Assembly: GCA_024760905.1 (NCBI GenBank)
Contig: CM045750.1
Coordinates: 15,233,919-15,297,918, forward strand
DNA from: Plotosus lineatus
Taxonomy: Eukaryota; Chordata; Actinopteri; Siluriformes; Plotosidae
DNA length: 64,000 nucleotides
Direction: 5' to 3'
The notes beneath the pieces are model-generated. The model ran no database searches. It worked only from the letters and a program-made list of their open reading frames with translations, and had not been told where the DNA came from. Positions 56,248-64,000 of this stretch are shown here, in pieces. The translations under genes were made by a program, and so were the position numbers. How positions within the stretch are numbered: position 1 is the stretch's first letter; each line of letters opens with the position of its first letter.

Positions 56248-56580
56248 CATTAATTTTCTGAAACACTCAATCCTAATTCGGGTCACGGGGAGGCTGGCAT
56301 CCATCTCAGCTGACTCTAGGCTAAATCCAGGCACACCATGGAGAAGCTCACCAGGCCATTGCGGGGCTGACATTCACACAACCTTTCACAACTGGGGACA
56401 TTAGCAGCAGCCAATTAAGCTACTGTGCATGTTTTAGGACCGTAGGAGGAAACTGGGGTACCCGAAGGAAACCCACATAAGCACAGGGAGAACATGCAAG
56501 CTCCACACAGAACCCGGCTGAGAATCAAACCAAAGCCTTCTTGCTGCGAGGCGGACCACTACCCCATCGTGCCGCCTTAA
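56248..56580 (-). repeat. Type C SINE, full span
   Basis: Tail ('actcaatcctaattcgggtc'), middle ('agcagccaattaagctactg', 'gaaggaaacccacataagca') and head ('ttcttgctgcgaggcggacc', 'actaccccatcgtgccgcc'). Confidence 0.87.
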
Positions 56581-56734
56581 CTTTGTTCAAATCTAGCATC
56601 AGGGATTAACATTATGACAGTCAGACCATCTCTCCTATTTATTTATTCCTGTTTACACCAAACTCAATCTAAAAAAAAAAAAACCTCAGATGAATACTCA
56701 GACCAACAGAACTTGGCCTAAAAAAGGGACATAC

Positions 56735-56872
56735 GTCCCAGGTGCTCTCCGCGTACCACAGTGTGCCTGCTTTGAGTGTTTGTGTGCTCATTGTTTATGA
56801 ATCTGTGTATACACTTTGGATGGGTACCATGCAGAGTCATATTTCCCTTGTGGGATTAATACAGTATATCAA
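56735..56872 (+). repeat. Type E SINE, 3' half
   Basis: 'caggtgctctccgcgtacca', 'tttggatgggtaccatgcag' and 'cccttgtgggattaatacag' match the 3' half of the copy at 54.8 kb. Confidence 0.6.
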
Positions 56873-57081
56873 AAAACTCAAAATCAATAATCCATGAAAG
56901 TTTGGCAAAACATCCAGACAATCACAAACTATAAAGCCCACACTCTAGCAACCACCAGAGGCAATAATACATTGGCAGAGGATCTTAAACCAAACTTTGC
57001 CTGTTTTGAGGCATAGAAAGATGTGCATTAAGGATGTAAAACCAAAGGAAAGATGCTGGACTTAATGGTATTATAGGTAGG

Positions 57082-57082
<1 letters not shown>

Positions 57083-57153
<71 letters not shown>

Positions 57154-57177
57154 GCACACACACACCCACATGTGTGG

Positions 57178-57237
<60 letters not shown>

Positions 57238-57262
57238 TGTATATATATATACTGTATATATA
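57083..57262. repeat. (TA)n-(CA)n-(TG)n-(TA)n compound microsatellite
   Basis: A TA run, a short CA run, 'catgtgtgggtgtgtg', then TA again. The inner CA/TG parts are mutually complementary, giving a near-palindromic tract. Confidence 0.95.
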
Positions 57263-57265
57263 TCT

Positions 57266-57598
57266 CTTCTCTTTCAGCTTTTTCCCTTTCTCGGGAGTCG
57301 CCACAGCCAATCATCTGATTCGCACATTTGATTTGGCAGAGATTTTTACATCTGTGCCCTTCCTGTCACAACCCTTTAGCAAGGGACAGAACCACGCTGA
57401 CGGCTTTGCAGCTACTCTTTACGAAAGTCAGCGATGGTTCTTTTACATACCTCACACTATAGACAGTGAGAGACATGGCCCGCCTTTGATAACCCAGTTA
57501 GCTGCACTGGGGGGACAGTGACAACCTTGTGGGGACTCGAACCCCCAACCTCAGGATCAGCGATCCTGCGCCCTGTCCACTAGACCACCACTGCCCTG
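57266..57598 (-). mobile_element. Type A SINE
   Basis: Full-length reverse copy: RTE-like tail ('cttctctttcagctttttcc', 'tctcgggagtcgccacagcc'), 'cccttcctgtcacaaccctt', body and head ('gactcgaacccccaacctca', 'ccactagaccaccactgcc'). Its tail side abuts (TA)n. Confidence 0.9.
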
Positions 57599-57724
57599 AG
57601 TACAGTACTTGTTCCATTAAACTGTATTCATTTATTATCAACAGTCTATTTTCTTCATTTTGTGGCATCTTCCATCTTGGCTGCACTGCTTTCAATACAC
57701 GCATGTGGATGTAATCAGTTCTGA

Positions 57725-58345
57725 GTGATGTCACTTCCTGCTTGCCAGCAGTTTAAGCTAGTTTCCTCCCTCCGATTTCGGGACAGTAATGTTAATTTCA
57801 CTATTTATTTTATATACTTAGTTTTCTTCTAATGCCAATTCATCTCCACTTCAAAGCAGCATGCAGAGGGAATCAACAGCATCCTGCTCCAACCAACAAG
57901 TCTCTAGCTAAGGTTTGTATTGAGCATCATGGCGACTATCCGGCTTGTGCAGGATGTTTAGTAGTTCTCCCTCCGTCATTAGTGATAAGTTTTTCTGTGA
58001 TAGGTGTGTACTGGTTAACTCTCCCATGGACAGGATTGCAGAGTTAGACGTGTGCATCCAGACTTTAGAGAGGAATAGTGATAGTGAGAATGACGTTGTT
58101 CCAGCAGTGGGAAATCTGGGTGCCTTTGGCAGAGATAGTTATCCCCTCCATCGGCATCAGAGTCCTCGCAATAGGACGAATGGGTTACGACGGCAGCATA
58201 CTCGTAAAGTCGAAGCTAACACTGAGACACGGAAGTACAACTCATCTGCACTTCACGTGCTAAACAGGTTTGCTCTATTCATTGAGCCACCCGCTGAGAA
58301 ACCTGAAAGAGCTCTGGTTATAGGAAGCTCTATTTTATAGCATGT
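57725..58345 (+). pseudogene. L2 LINE copy 2: leader and ORF1
   Basis: Leader and ORF1 matching the 18.9-kb element. It shows a second CxxC-type site ('FFCDRCVLVNS', with 'CRMFSSSPS' upstream in the same frame), a heptad-like stretch ('DRIAELDVCIQTLERNSD') and the opening of the esterase-like domain ('KPERALVIGSSIL', then stop TAG). The rest of the esterase domain is missing. The first CxxC site lies in a different frame ('YPACAGCLV'), so a frameshift separates them. RNA-binding role inferred from the family; not functional. Confidence 0.85.
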
Positions 58346-58627
58346 GTCGGTCCTTTAGGGGAATTTATGATCCTTTTTATGAGTTCCCGTGAGCCTGCTT
58401 GTAGAGTACTTCTAACAATGCTCTTCATGACCTTTTCAGTTTTTTTAGTGTTCAATGAACTGAAAGACACCTGCCTCATCCAAAAAGATTCATTTCGGAC
58501 AAACATTTAGATGAATGATGCTAAAGTTATAGCTTCTATATTATGGCTTGGATATAGTCTGTCTTCCTTTTATATATAGACCAGTCCTCAAATCGAAGGA
58601 TTCTAGCAAAAATAACGTGATCTTGTC

Positions 58628-58628
<1 letters not shown>

Positions 58629-58707
<79 letters not shown>

Positions 58708-58740
58708 GTATGTATGTATGTGTGTGTGTGTGTGTGTGTG
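58629..58740. repeat. (TG)n/(TATG)n microsatellite
   Basis: Over 50 units, followed by 'gtggtggaggtgggggggt'. Confidence 0.96.
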
Positions 58741-59097
58741 GTGGTGGAGGTGGGGGGGTATTTTTTTCTGATTATAAAAATATTCATATATGTGAGGGCA
58801 ATAACTTTAAAATTGAAAAAAGAGGGATCAATCCTGATCACAGATTCTGAAATTACCCCAACTACTACATTTCTGCCTGTAACTCTGACTCATTAGGAAG
58901 GTGTTATCCTCTAAATCCCTATAAATTAAAGTTTATGATTCCTGAGGATGAAAAATGGGCATGGCACCCAATTTATCAGGGGCCAGATCTCTGAAACCTT
59001 TTGGAGTTCAGAACCGTATATGCCTAAGATTTTTGCATGTGTTAATTGCTGATGTAAAGGTATCTCCAAAATAATTTTGAGCCAAATCACAGTTGGT

Positions 59098-59397
59098 GGG
59101 CAGTGGTGGGCTGGTGATAAAGGTGCTGGATCACTCAATCCCCCCCCTTGTGCAGCTAACTGGGTTATCAAAGGCCGGCCATGTCTCCCACTGTCTGTGG
59201 TGCGAGGTTCATGTAAAAGAATCATTGTTGCCTTTTGACAAGAGGAGCTGCGTAGCTGTCAGAGTGTTTCTGCCCTGCATTGGCCTGATAAGCTGTCCAA
59301 GGTGTACTCTGCCCTTGCCTGAAATCGTCTGAGATGGACGCCAGTTTCCCCAGCACCCTAATTAGAATTAAGCGGTTACAGAAAATGAACAATGAAC
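59098..59397 (+). mobile_element. Type B SINE with TSD
   Basis: Shortened head ('gggcagtggtgggctggtga'), body ('aactgggttatcaaaggccg') and tail ('caccctaattagaattaagc'). A 13-bp duplication with one difference flanks it ('aatcacagttggt' 59085-59097, 'aatcaaagttggt' 59398-59410). Confidence 0.85.
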
Positions 59398-59424
59398 AAT
59401 CAAAGTTGGTCACCTGGGTTCATA

Positions 59425-60355
59425 TGGAATGACCCTGGTATTAGCTTTCATTGTTATGCCGATGACACCCAGTTATATATTTCAGCAAAGTCACATGAGA
59501 GACGTCAGGTTAATAAAGTTGAGAAATGTGTAAAAGACATTAGAAAATGGACACTTGCTAATTTCCTCTTATTAAACTCTGACAAGAAAGAGGTGCATGT
59601 ACTTGGATCCCAGGCAAGATTTCTGATCATGTAATTTTAGATGCTGTTTCAGTCTCATCATGTCTAGCAATATTGTTGATTATTTACGCCGTTGTTTCAT
59701 TTGAAGCTGATGTAGATAATGTTACTCGAGTACTTCCTTCATCTCAGGAACAGTTCTAAAATAAGAAATATGATGTCACTGCATGACGCGGAAAAATTTG
59801 TTCATGTTTTTGATACTTCGAGATTAGATCATTGTAATGTGTTACTGTCTGGTTGTTCTAATAGGTCCATGCTTAGTGATACAAGATGCAGGATGCTTAG
59901 TGATACTTCGAATAATGAAGACTACTGCAGGGGGCGGAGCTTTCTCTTACATAGCCACACAGTTATGGAATAACCTTCCAGTTAATGTTCGGGACTCGGA
60001 CACAGTCTCTGTTTTTAAGACGAGGCTGAAAACATACTTGTTTAGTCAAGCATTTTGTTAATAACCTTTCATTAGGTAAAGGAGCAGATCTGGGGGTCTC
60101 AGGTATAGAGAGTTCTGATAAACGGTGATGTTGGGATGCTGTCACTACCCCACTCTACATGCTCACCCAGACCTATTGACAGTGGAGAGGCTGATTGCCC
60201 AGCAGCACAGGTTGCTCTCATGTCTGCCTTCCTTCTGCTTCTTTTTCTTTTAGTTCTGCGGCCATAGCCAGTCATGCCGGCTATGAGTCTTTCAGTAATA
60301 ATAAAATCTTCTATTTCCATTACACTATTACACTATTATGAGTATACCTAACCAC

Positions 60356-60391
<36 letters not shown>

Positions 60392-60905
60392 GTTTTTCTG
60401 AGGTAAACATTCTTATTCTGGGAGGCTGGTAATCCTGATCCTTCTGTTTTCTGATTCCTGGTGTGCTGGTGCTGGCTGGAGTTCTCATCTTAGAAGCCCC
60501 TACCTCCCGCTGATGAAGATCTATAAGGACTTGGATTTGCACTCACAGACTGTGAAGATGACTTTTCACTGCTGGTGATATAAACTCTTTCCCCATAATT
60601 ATTTAGAACTCACAGTTACCAACTAGACTATATTTTAGACTGTAATAAAGTTTCTCGTATATGGTTTAGGTCTTCATGGTTTCAACCAAATGAGGATGGG
60701 TTTCCCTTTTGGGCCTGGTTCCTCTCTAGATTTTTTCCTTGCATCAACTGGAGTTTTTCCTTGCAACCGTGACATTCATTAGGGATGTGTTGGGGTAATT
60801 GAAAATGTTTAAATTCTTTTGTACATTGTAAGTTCCTAGTTTTACTGTGTGAAGCTGAGTCAGGACAATTTCAATTGTAAAAAGTATTTTTTCAATTGTA
60901 AAAAG
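59425..60905 (+). pseudogene. L2 LINE copy 2: RT remnant and 3' untranslated region
   Basis: RT begins just before the catalytic block ('GISFHCYADDTQLYISAKS', YADD), then 'LLNSDKKEVHVLGSQA'. After frame breaks and a deletion comes the C-terminal block ('LWNNLPVNVRDSDTVSVFKT'). The segment equivalent to 'HWLPV...LNGLAPHYLSELL' in copy 1 is lost between about 59865 and 59880. The 3' region keeps the (CT)n tract and 'cccgctgatgaagatcta', ending near 'ttcaattgtaaaaagctcat'. The RT front half and endonuclease are absent between this block and the ORF1 block at 58345. Non-functional. Confidence 0.85.
60355..60391. repeat. (CT)n tract in the L2 3' region
   Basis: About 18 CT units with one TTT interruption, at the same place as in copy 1. 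Confidence 0.93.
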
Positions 60906-61080
60906 CTCATTAGCATTTATAGCATGCGTTGTGGTGGTAGCTTTGTTGTTGTAGAGTGGCTTCTTTCAGCATGCATGGAATACTTCTTTTATTTATTTAT
61001 TCATTTATACATTTTTATATATCTTTCATGCAGGAACGGCCACTTGAAGGTGAAATTCATATAGATCCTGCAAGCCAATA

Positions 61081-61887
61081 CAGACGCTCCCCGACTTACG
61101 TTCATTTGTTTTACGCATGTTTCGATTTTACTTTTTTTTTATGTCAAATTTTGAGTTTAGCGTGCTCTCTGTAGTACGAGACATACCTACGTAGTACGCT
61201 ACTTCCACATGACGCTGCGTTCATTGTTTATAAACGACAGACTGAACGTGCCCCTCCTTCTTCCCAGTTCACTGCGTGTTTCCCTTGTGTTAAGACGTCG
61301 TCTCTGTGATCTTTGTGTTTACACTGTTTTACGGACTTTTGTAACCCTAAGAAAATATGGTTGGTCAGACGCATAAGCCTACTAGTGATAGTGGTAATCA
61401 GAAAAAGCAGCAAGCCGTCTCAATAGAAACGAGGATGGCTATTATCAAGAAAATTGATGCTGGTATAAAACATGTGAATGTTGCACGTTTCTTCCAAATG
61501 GCTTCGTCGACCATCGGAACCATTTACAAGCAGAAAGATTGCATCATAGAGAATGTTAAAGATTATATTTGATACTGTATTTGATATTTGATTAATGAAT
61601 TTGATTAAAATTTATCTATTTGAAATTATTTTGCTTGAATTTAATTTATTTGAAATGAATGTTGATATTATTTGATATATTTGATATTATTTTACAATGT
61701 TGTGTTTATAATAATTGATTTATTGGTGTTTTATGAGATACGGTAATGGTATTTATGGATGTATAGTACAGTATGAACGTTATACATCACTGGAACATAC
61801 AGTAACAACTTAGGTTTTTTTTTTTTTCTTTTCACCTTACGTTTGGCCGTTCGGAACCGAACTAAAACATAAGTCGGGGAGTGTCTG
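61081..61887 (+). mobile_element. Tigger-like element (copy 3), 0.8 kb
   Basis: Termini 'cagacgctccccgacttacg' and complement of 'taagtcggggagtgtctg', with TA at 61079-61080 and 61888-61889. At 807 bp it matches copy 2 in layout: leader, DNA-binding frame, AT-rich region ('ttgatattattttacaatgt'), terminal repeat. Confidence 0.92.
61357..61572 (+). CDS. Tigger transposase DNA-binding domain, stand-alone ORF
   Basis: The open frame has 71 codons with an ATG. It reads 'MVGQTHKPTSDSGNQKKQQA', then the psq/CENP-B-type helix-turn-helix ('VSIETRMAIIKKIDAGIKHV', 'NVARFFQMASSTIGTIYK') and ends 'ENVKDYI'. Full Tigger transposases add a second helix-turn-helix and a DDE catalytic domain over several hundred residues; here both are deleted and the frame stops in AT-rich sequence. 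If expressed, the product could bind terminal repeats in the nucleus without cutting. The counterpart at 52.3-53.1 kb has the same extent, so the deletion predates the spread of both. Expression is unknown, and it may simply be an undecayed remnant. Confidence 0.7.
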   Translation: MVGQTHKPTSDSGNQKKQQAVSIETRMAIIKKIDAGIKHVNVARFFQMASSTIGTIYKQKDCIIENVKDYI

Positions 61888-61889
61888 TA

Positions 61890-62592
61890 TACCATGCAGT
61901 TGACCCAGAGAATTCACACTCTAGCAGGAACCCATCCAGCATGTAATCCATCAGAAGAGGGTATTTCAAGCAGGTTTCTATTGAAAGAGGGTCATCCTCT
62001 CTACAGTAAGTTTGGGTTGTGGTTTCACACCTTAGGTTTTGCCAACATTCTGATTAGAGGCACTCTATCACATCGCTGTGTGGCAAAGATAGGATGGATA
62101 TAAAAATACAAAACTATATGCAGTTTTGTTTCATTATTTATAATCCTCTCCATCAGCTTGATGGTCTGCACACGTCCCTATAATCTGCACATGCACTCTG
62201 CTTGATAAGCATCCTGAAGTGAGTTGTAGGGGCACTGAACTTCCTTTTTAGAAACCCACAAGCATTGAGAATGAGTCTCATCTGCACTGAATATGAAGTA
62301 CATTTGAGAAAACGAAGACTGATTTGATTTCCTGACTGGTACTGTATAGTGAAATCCTGAGGGTATTAGGGTTGATTCGTTGGGTGTGGATGTCATTAAA
62401 TTGTCTGGTAACTCCTTTTGCTTCCTGGTCAACGTGCTTCTCTGAGAAAGAGTACACATCTTTCTGCTGTACTGTAATGGTCTTGGGGCGGGCATTAAAT
62501 GCTATTGAGACTGTTTCTGTCTTTCACCAATGGCTTACTAGACCAACTAATAAAATAAAAGGTTTGAAAACCTTCAGTAAAAGACTTTGAAA
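61890..62592. other. Unassigned DNA
   Basis: No repeat family or gene recognised. The two opposed frames at 62178-62590 match nothing known to me. Confidence 0.45.
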
Positions 62593-62609
62593 ATATGATT
62601 AAAATAACA

Positions 62610-62963
62610 GTCCTTCCTTCCTTCCTTCCTTTCTTTCGGCTTTTTCCCTTTCTCGGGAGTCGTCACAGCGAATCATCTGATTCGCACATTTTTGATTTGG
62701 CATAGGTTTTTACGTCGGATGCCCTTCCTGTCACAACCCTTTAGCAAGGGACAGAAACACGCTGACAGCTTTGCAGCTACTCTTTACGAAAGTCAGCGAT
62801 GGTTCTTTTACATGCCTCTCACCATAGACAGTGAGAGACATGGCCCGCCTTTGATAACCCAGTTAGCTGCACTGGGGGGGACAGTGACAACCCTGTGGGG
62901 ACTCGAACCCCCAACCTTAGGATCAGCGATCCTGCGCCCTATCCACTAGACCACCACTGCCCC
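62610..62963 (-). mobile_element. Type A SINE with exact 17-bp TSD
   Basis: The cleanest type A copy. Its tail lies at the left with (CCTT)n, i.e. (AAGG)n in element sense, then 'ctttctcgggagtcgtcaca', 'gatgcccttcctgtcacaac', body ('gataacccagttagctgcac') and head ('gggactcgaacccccaacct', 'ccactagaccaccactgccc'). 'atatgattaaaataaca' is duplicated exactly at 62593-62609 and 62964-62980. The duplication length equals those around the RTE copies. Confidence 0.95.
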
Positions 62964-62980
62964 ATATGATTAAAATAACA

Positions 62981-63383
62981 ATAAAGACTATAAAAGTGTT
63001 ATGATTCTGCAGCCGGTGCAGTGTCTGTTGCCTGTGCTTAACATTCATCTCTGTTGTCGCTTCAGCTTTGAGTTGAACCCAGTACCCAGATAATTATTTC
63101 GATTTACATTTTTACCATTGGGCTATTTATGGTCCTTTCTTTGTAATACTTTGTTTTGGTTGCATTCACTTCAAGAAAATCAGTAATCAGTACCAATTAA
63201 CCAGGGCACAACCTTCTCAACCATCTGAATAAGAGACAGAAGTGCTGTGTCATCTAAATATTTTACCAGAAAGTTACGCTCTTTAAAAGACCAGCAGATA
63301 TATGTGTAGAAAATAAAAAGCGGGGGTAGAGGGCACAAACTTGAGGTGAGCCTGCATTTGAGGCCTGGGCCCTGTACATTTGA
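62981..63383. other. Unassigned DNA
   Basis: No gene or repeat recognised. Confidence 0.45.
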
Positions 63384-64000
63384 GTTGCTTGCAAAAGTAT
63401 TTACTCTTTTGGCATTTTTCCTATTTTGTTTCTTGAATTTTATGTCATGGAACTACAGGATAAATAGTCTGAATTGGTAACAAGGGAAAAATGTTTTTTT
63501 TTTTTTTAATTCTAAAACATAAAAAAGTGGGGCATGAATATGTATTCACACCCTTTGTTATCAATCAATCAATCTGGATGCTGTGCCAGAAGTCTGGCGT
63601 AGGTGGCAGCCATAAGAGCTTGTCATGGCTGTATACGGAGGGCAAAAAATCCGCAGTAGAAGCCCACAGTTCTTTCTGCAGAGTGTTTTTATTGAGACAC
63701 CATCTCTAGCCAGCTGGCTGTTGACTCTAAAGAGTTCATCCTCCCCTTTGATAGGTCTTGTTTTTATTCCTACTGGGTTGCCAGCCACCCTCCTCACAAA
63801 ATTTAGTACCTGGTGGGGGAGCCGGTTTATTCGCTGACCACTTGACCATGCAACAGGTTGTACTGGCTTACATGTTACCAGCAGCAGGGCAAAACCTGAC
63901 CTGACATAACCCTTTGTTATGAAGCTCCTTAATATGGTCTGATGCTAATAATTACCTTCCACAGTCACATAATTAGGTAAATAATATCCTTTATGAGTGC
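63384..64000 (+). mobile_element. Tc1-like element end, running off the window
   Basis: 'gagttgcttgcaaaagtatt' with 'ttttggcatttttcctattt' resembles the terminal repeat of the fish Tc1 group that begins 'cagttgcttgcaaaag'. The following 'gcatgaatatgtattcacac' fits its subterminal region. After the retroposed insert, 'tatgaagctccttaatatgg' and 'cttccacagtcacataatta' continue it. No transposase is reached before the window ends. Confidence 0.65.
63562..63909 (-). mobile_element. Retroposed insert with (ATTG)n tail and 11-bp TSD
   Basis: An exact 11-bp direct repeat 'ccctttgttat' (63551-63561 and 63910-63920) bounds 348 bp. In minus-strand sense it ends in (ATTG)n, pointing to a LINE- or SINE-like element. 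The interior is not recognised; a 78-codon minus frame crosses it without known motifs. It could be the 3' end of a 5'-truncated LINE. Confidence 0.7.

Noticed and set aside
58548..58896. Cys-Val repeat proteins of about 100 codons
   Set aside because: Direct translation of (TG)n; the same peptide appears at every TG microsatellite in the window.
1..64000. CRISPR arrays, operons, ribosome binding sites, bacterial insertion sequences
   Set aside because: Nothing of this kind is present. Repeat content, microsatellites and LINE/SINE families show a vertebrate genome.

Overview
This 64-kb window is nuclear DNA of a vertebrate, almost certainly a ray-finned fish. It is AT-rich with many (CA/TG)n, (TA)n and (CT)n microsatellites. 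It is packed with teleost-type transposable elements: Tc1/mariner, pogo/Tigger, hAT, RTE, L2 and Rex1/CR1-like LINEs, a Gypsy integrase scrap, and several tRNA-derived SINE families. I found no host protein-coding exon, genuine tRNA gene or rRNA that I could defend. The long reading frames are transposon relics, shadows of them, or translated microsatellites. The order or species cannot be fixed from this sequence.

Layout. 0-5 kb: SINEs, a (CA)n tract, a perfect 227-bp palindrome and a SINE-head foldback beside (TA)n. 5-8.3 kb: a decayed Tc1-type element enlarged by other insertions. 8.3-9.8 kb: a SINE, a 614-bp internally deleted RTE ('mini-RTE') with an exact target duplication, and a tRNA-like SINE. 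10.3-12.2 kb: a minus-strand Rex1/CR1-like LINE. 13-18.4 kb: SINEs plus a non-repetitive stretch near 15 kb. 18.9-22.8 kb: a fairly complete but dead L2 LINE; a second copy lies at 57.7-60.9 kb. 24-38 kb: three copies of one MITE, two RTE insertions, several SINEs and a non-autonomous hAT. 38.6-41.6 kb: a hAT-Charlie-like transposon inside a SINE and itself hit by another SINE. 42-43 kb: the longest RTE copy (353 codons of reverse transcriptase). 44.5-53.2 kb: pogo/Tigger-like elements and a decayed Tudor-like reading frame. 53-64 kb: SINEs, the Gypsy scrap, the second L2, another Tigger derivative and a Tc1 end carrying a retroposed insert.

The elements look like an interacting community. 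I label the SINEs by parts. Type A has a tRNA-like head plus shared body (about 190 bp) and ends in a tail related to the RTE LINE present here. Type B has the same head and body but ends in the 'aattaggattaagcggt..agaaaatgaatg' module usually credited to L2-clade LINEs. Type C has a different head and middle but the same L2-type tail as B. All four RTE insertions and some type A SINEs have matching 15-17-bp target duplications, consistent with shared retrotransposition machinery. Types A and B are therefore one head joined to two LINE-specific tails. A second theme is non-autonomous DNA elements that keep only one end of a transposase: two near-equal Tigger copies encode only the DNA-binding domain, and another pogo-like element keeps only an acidic C-terminal segment.
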